From Fibrobacter succinogenes (lineage in GTDB: Bacteria; Fibrobacterota; Fibrobacteria; Fibrobacterales; Fibrobacteraceae), in NCBI GenBank assembly GCA_902771595.1, contig CACXXH010000003.1, positions 1-64,000 of the forward strand: a DNA stretch of 64,000 nucleotides. Direction: 5' to 3'. Below the pieces are notes generated by a model, which saw nothing but the letters and a program-made list of their open reading frames with translations, ran no database searches and was not told the DNA's origin. Both the position numbers and the translations under genes were made by a program. Positions within the stretch are counted from its first letter, which is position 1, and every line of letters starts with the position of its first letter. Shown here piece after piece: positions 25,246 through 33,999 of this stretch.

Positions 25246-26640
25246 ATGGATCAGACACCGAAAAAGTTTTCGATTGTAAAATTTCTCAAGGCGCTTTCGC
25301 GGGAAATCATCGTTCCCATTATACTTGCACTTGTCGTCATACAGTATGTGATACAGGCCTTCCAGATCCCGAGCGGATCCATGGAAGACTCGCTCCATAC
25401 CGGCGACTTTCTGCTGGGGCTCAAGTTTACCTACGGCTCCCCGATTCCGTTTTCGAACCAACATTTCCCCGGCTATACTAAACCCAAGCCCGGCGACGTG
25501 GTGATATTCCGTTACCCGGGGGAGCCTGAGTATCCCGACAACAATCCCGCGCGTTACACGCACTTGTTCAATGCGCTGATGTTCGGGAACTATTACTGGG
25601 ACCACGAACCCGAAGAAGGCCAACCGCACCTGGTTCACTATGCGGACGGCCCGAAGGACTACATCAAGCGCTGCGTCGGCGTGAGCGGCGATACGCTTGC
25701 GGTCCACAAGGGCAAACTCTTTATCAATGGCGTGCGCCAGGATTCGCTTCCCGGGCGCGGCAAGTGGACGGCGTCGTTCCGTACGAAGTCTTCTCCGAGG
25801 GATGAGCGCGAAGAGTTCGTGATACCGAGCGTGGGTGACACGCTTGACATTGCATCGCAGTCGCTCGAACGCCTTTGGTGGGTGCGCTCCATCATCCAGC
25901 AGGAAAATCCGGACAGCCGCGTGGAACTGGATATCACCCTCCTGAAGGATGGTGTCGAGGACAACAACTACGAGTTTGAAAACTTCAGGGTCCCCGTGGA
26001 AAGCGAGCGCGGCATGCTGCTGAACGCCATGTTCACGAGGAACCGTATCGTGCTGCAGCAGAGGCTCACGCAGGGCGATACCGTGGGCGCCCCGATGAAC
26101 TTCTCCTATTTCCGCGAACTTTCGAGAATCGGGTTCCTGCCGCTTATCGACCCGCACATGAAGGGCGGGTTCTCGCGCCAGGTGAGCTACGTGAGCTTCG
26201 AAGGCTCCGTGCTGGGCGACCTCGAAGGAAACGTCGCTATGCTCAATGCGCCTGCCGCTCCCGCCGATTCTGCGGTTGCCGACAGTTCCGCCGATTCCCT
26301 CGCTGTGGCCTCGGTTGAGTCCGCTCCGGATAGCGCTGCGCCGGCCGGTCACCATTTCGAAATTCGCCGTCGCTTGCTCGTGGACGGCAAGCCGATTGAA
26401 AGCTACGTCGTGAAGACTCCGCTGTTCTTCATGATGGGCGACAACCGCGACAATTCTGCGGACAGCCGCTACTGGGGTTTCGTGAACTTGAGGAACATCC
26501 GCGCGAAGGCGTTCGTGATTTACTTCTCCTTCGAAAACGACGACCAGGCCTTCAGCTTGGGCAATCCCTTTACCTGGTGGCGCATCCCCTTCAGGATCCG
26601 CTGGTCCCGCATAGGCAAGATTATTCCGCTGATTGACTGA
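25246..26640 (+). CDS. lepB: Signal peptidase I with a large insertion
   Basis: Cleaves Sec and Tat signal peptides at the outer face of the inner membrane. One N-terminal membrane helix (about 20-40) is followed by box B with the catalytic Ser in PSGSMEDSL (near residue 44), the catalytic Lys in YIKRCVGVSGD (near 140) and box E MMGDNRDNSADSRYWGFV (near 403). At 464 residues it is about 140 longer than E. coli LepB; the extra is an insertion of roughly 200 residues between the Lys box and box E, ending in an Ala/Ser/Asp-rich low-complexity stretch. All catalytic residues are kept. Its stop overlaps the next start (TGATG). Confidence 0.93.
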   Translation: MDQTPKKFSIVKFLKALSREIIVPIILALVVIQYVIQAFQIPSGSMEDSLHTGDFLLGLKFTYGSPIPFSNQHFPGYTKPKPGDVVIFRYPGEPEYPDNNPARYTHLFNALMFGNYYWDHEPEEGQPHLVHYADGPKDYIKRCVGVSGDTLAVHKGKLFINGVRQDSLPGRGKWTASFRTKSSPRDEREEFVIPSVGDTLDIASQSLERLWWVRSIIQQENPDSRVELDITLLKDGVEDNNYEFENFRVPVESERGMLLNAMFTRNRIVLQQRLTQGDTVGAPMNFSYFRELSRIGFLPLIDPHMKGGFSRQVSYVSFEGSVLGDLEGNVAMLNAPAAPADSAVADSSADSLAVASVESAPDSAAPAGHHFEIRRRLLVDGKPIESYVVKTPLFFMMGDNRDNSADSRYWGFVNLRNIRAKAFVIYFSFENDDQAFSLGNPFTWWRIPFRIRWSRIGKIIPLID

Positions 26641-28424
26641 TGAAGTTCCGCCGCTCTACACTCGCATGTGCCATTTGCCCGCTGCTTGCCAGCATCGGGT
26701 TTATCGCCTGCGCGACGCAGGTGGCTCCGAGCGGTGGGCCCGAAGACAAGCTCCCGCCGCGCATTGCGGCTGTCTATCCGGCCCCGAAGACGATGAACCA
26801 TCCCGAAGAACTTTATGTGAAGCTGGAATTCGACGAGTGGATTAACGGCTCTGTCCCGCGCGGCGCGGTTTCCATTTCGCCCCCGATCGACGGGAAGATG
26901 AAGTTCAAGGTGAGCGGCCATACGCTGGAACTTTACTCGAGGGCGCTCCTGGATACGGGAACGACCTATACGGTGACTTTTGCTGGCGGCATCAAGGACC
27001 TGCACGGCAACGCTCTTGCCAAGCCGTTCCACGTGGTGTTCTCGACGGGCGACCACATCGATTCCCTTTCAGTCACGGGCCGCGTGCTGGTGAACGATTC
27101 CATGGCCCGCAAGAAGACGTTCCCGAGCATCGGGTTGTTCTTGATGGGCGCCGACCGCGAAGGCCGCAGGTACTTGGAAAAGTACCGCGATACGGTCTCC
27201 AAGCAGCTTGATTCCATCCCGATGCTCACGAAGGAGCCTCCGCTGTTCGTGACGCGCGCCGACAGCGCGGGCAATTTCACGCTGACCGGCCTCAAGCCCG
27301 GGCGCTACCGTGTTGTCGCTTTTGCCGACGAGAACGGCAACCAGAAAATTGAGCCCGCATCTGAACTGGCGGGTGTATGGACGAGCGACCTCGTGCTTAC
27401 CGAGGAGAGCTCGGATACCCTCTGGGTGCCCCTGACGGACCACGATACTTCGGCCCTGGAACTGGAATCGGTTACGCAGCCCTATGCCCACGTGCTCGAG
27501 GCGAATTTCTCGCGTCCGGTGTTCTTCGATTCCGCGTTCGCCGATACGCTCAACTGCTCGCTCACTTATCCCGACGGGAAGGTGGTGCACCCGCATTACG
27601 TGTACATGGGCGCTTCCGGCAAAAATTCACAGTTCTACTTTGATTCCATCCCCAAGCCGGATGTTACGTACAAGTTTGCATGTAAAACGGCGAAGGATTC
27701 CCTGTTCAGGGAACTTGACCCGAAGCATGCCGAAGTGGAGTGGAGCTGGGTGGAAAAGGCGGCCGATACGCTCGCGCCTTCAATTTCGAATACGAAACTC
27801 TTGTCGATGGCGAAGTCCGTTTTCCCGGGCGATACGCTGGTCATCGCCTTCAACAAGCCCGTGGATTCGCTCGAGAACAGCTTCCATATCGTGCTGAACA
27901 AGGATACGACCGAAATTGCGATGAAACGCCTCGACCCGATACGCTTCATGGCGGTGCCTGCGTCCCCCTGGCCTACGGATGCTGCTATAGACTTCTTGCG
28001 CGGCTATAAGGATACGACGCTCGCCAAAGCCGACAGCAACGGTGTACGCGACACTGTTATACAATTGAAATACAACAAGTTGCTGCGTTTCGAGACGGTG
28101 CCGAAAATAAAGTTTGCTTCGCTGAAGGGAACTCTGAAGCGCGCGAATCCGGGCGTCACCGTGCGCCTGCTCTCGCTCGATACCAAGCGCTACTATTTTA
28201 CGAAGTGCGATATCAACGGAAAGTTCGCGTTTGACAACCTGATGGAAGGCAAGTACTTCATCGATTATTACTATGCGGAAAACGGCAGGAATACGCCCGA
28301 CGGCGGCTCCCTTTCTCCGTTCCGCTTCGGAAAGCCCTGGCGCGCCCCGGGCGATACGGTTCGAGTTTCTAACGGTGAAAACGATATAGAAAAGCTGCTG
28401 CCGGATATGCCGGCGCTGCCATGA
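26640..28424 (+). CDS. Ig-like (Big_5) domain lipoprotein
   Basis: 594 residues with lipobox FIAC followed by ATQVAPSGGPEDKLPPRI. This start is typical of Bacteroidetes/Fibrobacter lipoproteins with an N-terminal Big_5 domain: YVKLEFDEWINGSVPRGAV, then YTVTFAGGIKDLHGN. A carboxypeptidase-regulatory-like beta-sandwich follows (NFTLTGLKPGRYRVVAFADENGN) and a second at the end (GKFAFDNLMEGKYFIDYYY). No catalytic residues seen; likely a surface or periplasmic structural protein. Coupled to lepB by overlapping codons. Confidence 0.82.
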   Translation: MKFRRSTLACAICPLLASIGFIACATQVAPSGGPEDKLPPRIAAVYPAPKTMNHPEELYVKLEFDEWINGSVPRGAVSISPPIDGKMKFKVSGHTLELYSRALLDTGTTYTVTFAGGIKDLHGNALAKPFHVVFSTGDHIDSLSVTGRVLVNDSMARKKTFPSIGLFLMGADREGRRYLEKYRDTVSKQLDSIPMLTKEPPLFVTRADSAGNFTLTGLKPGRYRVVAFADENGNQKIEPASELAGVWTSDLVLTEESSDTLWVPLTDHDTSALELESVTQPYAHVLEANFSRPVFFDSAFADTLNCSLTYPDGKVVHPHYVYMGASGKNSQFYFDSIPKPDVTYKFACKTAKDSLFRELDPKHAEVEWSWVEKAADTLAPSISNTKLLSMAKSVFPGDTLVIAFNKPVDSLENSFHIVLNKDTTEIAMKRLDPIRFMAVPASPWPTDAAIDFLRGYKDTTLAKADSNGVRDTVIQLKYNKLLRFETVPKIKFASLKGTLKRANPGVTVRLLSLDTKRYYFTKCDINGKFAFDNLMEGKYFIDYYYAENGRNTPDGGSLSPFRFGKPWRAPGDTVRVSNGENDIEKLLPDMPALP

Positions 28425-28443
28425 TTTTGTTGAGGATGTCATT

Positions 28444-31164
28444 ATGGAAAAGATACCTGCATTTGTTGCGATTGATCTGGAAACTACCGGTCTTGAATTT
28501 GACAAGGACGAAATTATAGAGGTCGCCCTTGTCCGTTTCGAGAACGGCGTTCCGGCTGAAAGTGTTGATTACCTTGTCAAGCCTTCGGAAGCGGTTTTGC
28601 GGCCGTTTATCGAGAGCCTTACGGGCATAACCAATGCGGATATCGCCGATGCGCCGGACTTTGCGAGCATTGCCGGCAAGATCTGTTCCTTTGTGGGCGA
28701 CCTCCCGCTCGTTGCGCATAACGCTATTTTCGATTCCAGGTTCCTGAAGCAGACTATGGAAAAGGTGGGAATCCCCTTCGGCAGTCATCCGGTATGGGAT
28801 TCGCTTACTTTGTCCAGGATTGCCTACCAGGATGTTCCCAACCATCGCCTTGACACGCTGGTGCAGGCGCTGGGCATCGAACGGAGCCGGGCCCACCGCG
28901 CCCTCCCGGATGCGGAAGCCTGCGGAAAGTTGTTCGTAATGGCCTACACCAAGATTCACGAAATGGACCCGTGGCTCCTGAGCGCGCTTACGCGCGTCGC
29001 CGAAAAATCCGACTGGGAACCCCTGTTCGGCGAGTCTTCCGGCGCCCCGATGCCCGAACCGCATTTCGCCCTGGCCGAGGGCAACAAGCCCGCCGAGGCG
29101 CTCCCGCACAAGAGGGTGCCCCGCGTCGACGAGTTCTTCAAGGCGGATGGACTCCTTTCTAAGGTCGTCGAAAACTATGCCCCCCGCAGGAGCCAGCAGG
29201 AATTCGCGTCGTGCGTGGAACGCAATATCCACAAGGGCGGCCTTTGCGTGCTCGAGGCCCCGACGGGTTCGGGCAAGTCGCTTGCCTACCTGGTGGCGGC
29301 CGCGAACAAGGCCGTGAACGGGGAACGCGTCGTCATCAGCACGGCGACCCACGCGCTGCAGGACCAGCTCTGGAATCACGACATCCCGCAGATCATGCCG
29401 CTTTACGATGGCGCCCTCAAGCCCGCCCTCTTGAAGGGCCGCGACAACTACCTGTGCATCCGCAAGCTGGTCGAAATTCTTGACGCGCCGCAGTCGCTTC
29501 TCGCTCCCGAGGAACGCGACTCCTTCATGGCGCTCCTGCCCTGGGCCGTCTCAACCACGAAGGGCGATATCGGGGAATGCTCCTCGTTCAGCAGCGCCCG
29601 CAATCGCGTGCTCTGGTCCAAACTTTCGAGCAGCGCGTCTTCTTGCCAGGGCGAGAAGTGCAAGTTCTATTCGATTTGCCCCGCACTTGCCTCCAAGCGT
29701 GCCGCCATGGAATCGAACCTGCTCCTCGTGAACCATGCGCTGTTCCTCGCGGACCTTTCTCTTGATTTCGCGCTCCTCCCGACGTACGAGCATGTCGTAT
29801 TCGATGAAGCCCACAGGCTCCCTGCGACAAGCAACCGCGGGTTCGGCCGCACCATTTCTTTCTTCGGGTTCCGCAACGTGGCGAAAACCCTTCAGCCCTC
29901 GAAGGAAGGGGAAGGCGGACTCATCGCCGAACTTTCCGGCCGGATTCCTGTCGAAAACGAGGCCGCCAGGAACGAGGCGTCCCAGCTCTCCATGGATATC
30001 GCCGAGACCGAGAAGGCCTTGCACCGCTTCTTCATGAAGATAGGCAAGAAGCTTTCGAAGCAGAAGATCGGCAAGGATGGCTTCATGTACGAGAAGGGTA
30101 TCATGGCGCAGTACGATGCCGACCCGAAGCCGGTCCTCGATCAGTTCGAAATTGCCAAGAGCCGTGCCGCCTCCCTCGTGGGAATGCTTTCGGGCTCTGC
30201 GGGCCTGGACGGCATCCTGAAGGATGTCGAAGGCCGCATGGAGGAACTGAACCGCTTTATCGCTGATTTCGATTTCCTCGTGAAGGCGGGCCGCCCGGGC
30301 TGGGTCTTCTATCTCGAGGAACCTTTCAACCCGCATACGCTCAAGATGCATGCCTACCCGCTGCGCTCGGGCGACATATGGCAGGCGAAATTCTACCCGT
30401 GGGTAAAGTCCGCTACGTTCACATCGGCGACGCTCGCCGTGCAGGGCGACCTCACGTACTACGTGGAACGCATGGGCATGGCCGGCAACGAGGGCAAGCG
30501 TCCTTTCCTCAAGGTGTTCAACGAATCTTCCAGCAGCGATTCCCGCCGCTCGGTCGCCATTACGCGCTACCTGCCGAAGCCTTCGACTCCCGAATTCGGC
30601 GATGCGATGATCGATACGCTCGTGCAGGTGCTTCCCGATGTCGAGGAGAATACGATGGTACTCTTCACGAGCATCTCGACGATGGTGAAGGCGCAGGCGG
30701 CGCTCGCTCCCGCGTTTGCCGCGAAGGGAAAACTCCTGCTGTGCCAGCACGTGGATGGTGCGCTCGACGGGCTCGTCGCGATGTTCCGCAAGTCCCGCGG
30801 CACGTGCCTTCTCGGGTGCCAGAGCCTGTGGGAAGGTGTCGACTTCCCGGGCGATGCGCTCAAGCTGCTCGTGGTGACCAAGCTTCCGTTCCCGAATCCT
30901 TCCGACCCGCTGGTGGCCGGGATTTCCAACGACATGAAGTCGCGTGCGGAGAACGTGTTCAAGAACTACTACATTCCCGAGGCATATATGGAAATGCGCC
31001 AGGGACTCGGTAGGCTTCTGCGTTCCGAGACGGATAGCGGCAAGGTGCTCATCCTCGACAACCGCGTCGTGAACGAGGCCTACGGCAAGAGCTTTGCCCG
31101 TATCTGGAACATGAAGCACATCATCGCCAATTCCGTCGATGACGTGAAAAAGTTCGTCGTGTAG
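28444..31164 (+). CDS. DnaQ-type exonuclease fused to DinG/XPD-type helicase
   Basis: 906 residues. The N-terminal DEDDh exonuclease has AIDLETTG near residue 10, HNAIFDSRF near 94 and HRALPDAEA near 145. The rest is a superfamily 2 helicase: Walker A APTGSGKS near 271, DEAH near 453, and motif VI near the end (MRQGLGRLLRSETDSG). Four cysteines between Walker A and DEAH (CSS...SSCQGEKCKFYSIC) fit the 4Fe-4S cluster of XPD/DinG enzymes. This arrangement resembles Bacillus DinG but with an apparently intact cluster. Likely unwinds R-loops or damaged forks while degrading 3' ends. Confidence 0.9.
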   Translation: MEKIPAFVAIDLETTGLEFDKDEIIEVALVRFENGVPAESVDYLVKPSEAVLRPFIESLTGITNADIADAPDFASIAGKICSFVGDLPLVAHNAIFDSRFLKQTMEKVGIPFGSHPVWDSLTLSRIAYQDVPNHRLDTLVQALGIERSRAHRALPDAEACGKLFVMAYTKIHEMDPWLLSALTRVAEKSDWEPLFGESSGAPMPEPHFALAEGNKPAEALPHKRVPRVDEFFKADGLLSKVVENYAPRRSQQEFASCVERNIHKGGLCVLEAPTGSGKSLAYLVAAANKAVNGERVVISTATHALQDQLWNHDIPQIMPLYDGALKPALLKGRDNYLCIRKLVEILDAPQSLLAPEERDSFMALLPWAVSTTKGDIGECSSFSSARNRVLWSKLSSSASSCQGEKCKFYSICPALASKRAAMESNLLLVNHALFLADLSLDFALLPTYEHVVFDEAHRLPATSNRGFGRTISFFGFRNVAKTLQPSKEGEGGLIAELSGRIPVENEAARNEASQLSMDIAETEKALHRFFMKIGKKLSKQKIGKDGFMYEKGIMAQYDADPKPVLDQFEIAKSRAASLVGMLSGSAGLDGILKDVEGRMEELNRFIADFDFLVKAGRPGWVFYLEEPFNPHTLKMHAYPLRSGDIWQAKFYPWVKSATFTSATLAVQGDLTYYVERMGMAGNEGKRPFLKVFNESSSSDSRRSVAITRYLPKPSTPEFGDAMIDTLVQVLPDVEENTMVLFTSISTMVKAQAALAPAFAAKGKLLLCQHVDGALDGLVAMFRKSRGTCLLGCQSLWEGVDFPGDALKLLVVTKLPFPNPSDPLVAGISNDMKSRAENVFKNYYIPEAYMEMRQGLGRLLRSETDSGKVLILDNRVVNEAYGKSFARIWNMKHIIANSVDDVKKFVV

Positions 31165-31200
31165 CATCGACTTTCGCAGTAGTGTGCAAACGTGTATCGC

Positions 31201-31222
31201 ATCGGCAGGTTTACCTGCCGAT
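31201..31222. other. Perfect 22-bp palindromic hairpin
   Basis: Ten-base arms (31201-31210 and 31213-31222) with a two-base centre, in the 134-bp gap after the DinG-type gene. No T-run follows, so it is not a standard terminator; it could be a protein-binding palindrome or a factor-assisted stop. Confidence 0.4.
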
Positions 31223-31298
31223 ATGACCATGTGCAGCCTCTGATACCGGTGTGCAATAGAAAAATTTTTTCTATATTTGCCCATCCTATTGTAGGTGG

Positions 31299-33182
31299 AT
31301 GATGTTAGATTTGTACAGTTTTTTTGACGGCATGTCGAAGCCCTTGCTTCGTGATGTCCATGCGAAGGCCTATGGCAAGAAGGGCCTGCTCAATAACGCT
31401 CTAATTCAGTCCGAAGTGATGTCCTTTTTTTCGGACAAGGCCCGCGCTGTATCCCTTTTTGAAAAGATGGAACCGTGGCAGCGCCGCTGCATGAACCTCG
31501 TGTACCATAGCGGTTCGCGCGGTCTCACGTACAACGAATTGCGCCTTACCGTACCCGTAAGCAAGAACAAGGAACTCCGCACGTTCTTGCTCGATATGTG
31601 CCGCGAATACCTGCTGTGGCGTTCGCAGGTGTCGGGGACTTCGGTCTACCGCGGTTTTGCGGATTTCGCCCGCTGTTTCGAAATCGAACCGCAGGAATCC
31701 GTGGATGCGTCCAAGTCGTTCGTGGAATACGGTTGCCTTCTGGACTGGCACGTGTGTCTCGTGCTTTCGCTTGCCAAGCGCGGCGAAATGCGCATCAACA
31801 CGAACGGAACGCTGCACCGCCGCAGCTACCAGATTTGCACTTCGGCCTTCGTGACGGCGTCGAAGATTTCCGCCAAGGCCGCCGAGAACGAACTCTCGCT
31901 GATTTTCAACTTCCTCACGCAGAAGGGCTGGCTCGAACAGGAAAACTCGCTCCTCTACCCGTCGGAAAAGGCCTACGAGTTCCTGAAGACTAGCGCTTTC
32001 CGCCTGCATCAGTACATTCTGACATGGTGGATCGAGGAACGCTTCCGCAACGACAGCGCGCACTGCAGGCAGATGCTCAAGTGCATCTCCGATGCCCGCG
32101 GCGTGTCCGATGCGGCCTTCATGTTCTGGGTGATGGATCCGTCGTACCGCGTCCTGGAATCGAACAGGCATCTCGCGTGGGAATACCTCCCGCGTCCGCT
32201 CCGCGAACTCTGGCTCCTGGGTCTCGTGAAGTTCCAGTTCCAGGCGGGCAAGGTTTCTGCCGTGGTGCTGAGCGACGCCGGCCGCGAATGGACGTCGACC
32301 TCCGTGTTCCCGCAGTACGAGGGCCAGGTGTCGATGCTGCCGAACTTCGACCTCGTGATATCGGCCACCACCTCCCCGCAGTTGCTGTTCACCGTCGCGT
32401 GCCTCGCGCGCGTCAAGAACGATGAGACCTTCCTCTGCTTCACCTTCGAGAAGGAATCGTACCTCGCGGGCCTCAAGAGCGGCATCCCCGAATCCGAGAT
32501 GGAGCAGGTCTTCAACTGGATCAAGCCTCCCGAGAACGTGCTCTCGACCTTCCGTGAATGGAACTCCTCGTTCTACGGCGCGAAGGTGCGTACCGTTCGT
32601 TTGTTGAAAATCGACGATTTGAAGATCCTTACCGAACTTTCCCGCTTTGCGCAGTTTACGGACTGCACCGAGGAATACATCCCCGGCTACGGCTTTGTTC
32701 TCGTGCCCGAGAAGGAACATACGGCCTTCGAGATTCTCGAAAGCTTCGGTTACAGCCCGTTTGTGGACCGCTCCGCGAAGATTCGCGACAAGGCCCCGAC
32801 TGAGGAATGGCGCAAGGATTTCTGCATTGCCTGGCCCGAAAGCGGTTCGCCGGATTACGAGCTCAAAAACGAGGTGGACGAGGCTACGCTCCAGTCGGCG
32901 CTCAAGTCCACGAAGTACAGCGATGTCTACCAGAAGCTGGATACTTCCGACCTCGTGTACGTGCTGCGTTACGCGAAGACTACGGGCGTATACCTCGCTG
33001 CGAAGGTCAAGGACCCGGCGAAGCGCACCGAAAAGGAACGCGAAATCGTGTTCTCCGTGCACGCTCTGCACCTTGCGAGGGCTCCGCTCAATGTCGACGT
33101 GCAGGAACGCGGCTTCGAGGGCGTTTCGCCTTTGCAACTTTCGTTTATCCAGGAAATCAAGGTGCTTCGAAAAGAAGCGTAA
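31299..33182 (+). CDS. XPB/Ssl2-type helicase-associated domain protein (Helicase_C_3-like), no ATPase
   Basis: 627 residues. The N-terminal 200 residues resemble tandem winged helices. The segment LPNFDLVISATTSPQLLF, followed by FEKESYLAGLKSGIP and a later GYSP...FVLVPEKEH region, matches the domain found beside or fused to bacterial XPB helicases. No Walker motifs are present. The usual partner, an XPB ATPase, is absent; instead the upstream gene is the exonuclease-DinG helicase. A role as accessory factor in DNA unwinding or repair is inference. Start chosen at the first of two adjacent ATG codons behind TAGGTGG, about 25 nt after TATATT. Confidence 0.75.
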   Translation: MMLDLYSFFDGMSKPLLRDVHAKAYGKKGLLNNALIQSEVMSFFSDKARAVSLFEKMEPWQRRCMNLVYHSGSRGLTYNELRLTVPVSKNKELRTFLLDMCREYLLWRSQVSGTSVYRGFADFARCFEIEPQESVDASKSFVEYGCLLDWHVCLVLSLAKRGEMRINTNGTLHRRSYQICTSAFVTASKISAKAAENELSLIFNFLTQKGWLEQENSLLYPSEKAYEFLKTSAFRLHQYILTWWIEERFRNDSAHCRQMLKCISDARGVSDAAFMFWVMDPSYRVLESNRHLAWEYLPRPLRELWLLGLVKFQFQAGKVSAVVLSDAGREWTSTSVFPQYEGQVSMLPNFDLVISATTSPQLLFTVACLARVKNDETFLCFTFEKESYLAGLKSGIPESEMEQVFNWIKPPENVLSTFREWNSSFYGAKVRTVRLLKIDDLKILTELSRFAQFTDCTEEYIPGYGFVLVPEKEHTAFEILESFGYSPFVDRSAKIRDKAPTEEWRKDFCIAWPESGSPDYELKNEVDEATLQSALKSTKYSDVYQKLDTSDLVYVLRYAKTTGVYLAAKVKDPAKRTEKEREIVFSVHALHLARAPLNVDVQERGFEGVSPLQLSFIQEIKVLRKEA

Positions 33183-33338
33183 GCGACCGCTCGCGCTTTG
33201 TTTGAGTATTAAATTACTCTGGTATGCGCTCGCTCTCGCGACCACGACTCGTTAATACGAGTCGCTTGTCGCTCACGAGGCGACCGCTCGCGCCTTATTA
33301 CTTCGGCGGGCACCTGTTTGAAGTATAATTTATACGAG
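33183..33338. repeat. REP-like intergenic palindromes
   Basis: GCGACCGCTCGCGC occurs at 33183-33196 and again at 33280-33293, flanking a perfect stem CGACTCGT-taat-ACGAGTCG (33245-33264). Dense GC palindromes between genes resemble REP/BIME elements; no other copy was recognised in this window. Confidence 0.45.
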
Positions 33339-33365
33339 ATGCGCCTTTCGGGGCGCATTTTTTTA
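33339..33365 (+). terminator. Terminator between convergent genes
   Basis: ATGCGCC (33339-33345) pairs with GGCGCAT (33352-33358), then seven T. It ends plus-strand transcription from the XPB-domain gene. Confidence 0.8.
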
Positions 33366-33941
33366 TTAAGGAAGCGTCTGCGCGTAGCCCGCGATGTCCT
33401 TCATCTCGTCGAGCGAAATTTCGTCGTAGTAGGATTCCATCCGGCGGTCTTCGTCACCGAAGTTCATCTGGTACCAGAACGTGGGCATGTCATCGCGCGC
33501 CCGCTGCCCGATAAAGGCGGGGTCGCCCATCGGGTTGAAGTTTATGCGGTGGCCGTCTTCGCCGTGGCACGGTCTGCAGTTCTGGTAAAAGAGTTTTGCG
33601 CCCCGCTTGAGGTTAGCGCCCTTGATTTTGCCCTTCTTGTCGAGCAGTTTGTACACGAGGTAGGCCATGCGGGCGTCTTCGCGCGTGAGGGTATCCCCCG
33701 GCGAGCCCGGCTCCGGCGCATCTTTAGAAGGCGCATCTTTAGCAGCATCTTTAACTTGCGCGGGATTCGCATTCCCCGCGGCATCTTTAGCTGCGTCTAT
33801 AGTAGCGTTTTTAGAGAGGTTTTCCTTCACTTGCGCGTTGGCGACCTTGCCTGCGGGCGGGGAATCTGCGGCAATCCCTATGGCCGCCCCGTAGAGGGCG
33901 CCTGCTATGGCTATGGCGAGGGTGCTTTTCCGCATTTGCAT
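33366..33941 (-). CDS. Monoheme c-type cytochrome
   Basis: About 191 residues with a Sec signal (MQMRKSTLAIAIAGALYGAAIG...). A low-complexity Ala/Lys/Asp/Pro linker with repeated K-D-A segments leads to a class I cytochrome domain with heme motif CRPCH near residue 132 and a probable Met axial ligand in the late segment MPTFWYQMNFG. A periplasmic or membrane-tethered electron carrier; no oxidase or reductase is adjacent. The start at 33941 lies 6 nt after TATATT. A longer upstream open frame overlaps the divergent gene and is not credible. Confidence 0.82.
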   Translation of the reverse strand: MQMRKSTLAIAIAGALYGAAIGIAADSPPAGKVANAQVKENLSKNATIDAAKDAAGNANPAQVKDAAKDAPSKDAPEPGSPGDTLTREDARMAYLVYKLLDKKGKIKGANLKRGAKLFYQNCRPCHGEDGHRINFNPMGDPAFIGQRARDDMPTFWYQMNFGDEDRRMESYYDEISLDEMKDIAGYAQTLP

Positions 33942-33947
33942 GCCGAG

Positions 33948-33953
33948 AATATA
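33948..33953 (-). promoter_or_regulatory. -10 box of the cytochrome gene
   Basis: TATATT on the minus strand, 6 nt before the ATG; no Shine-Dalgarno. Fits the leaderless pattern. Confidence 0.4.
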
Positions 33954-33999
33954 AAAAAGTGTTGGTCTCCTCGGGCATAACTTTCTACTTTGTCCTCGT

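Noticed and set aside
31201..31222. Intrinsic terminator after the DinG-type gene
   Set aside because: The hairpin is perfect but lacks a T-run on either strand; listed only as a palindrome.
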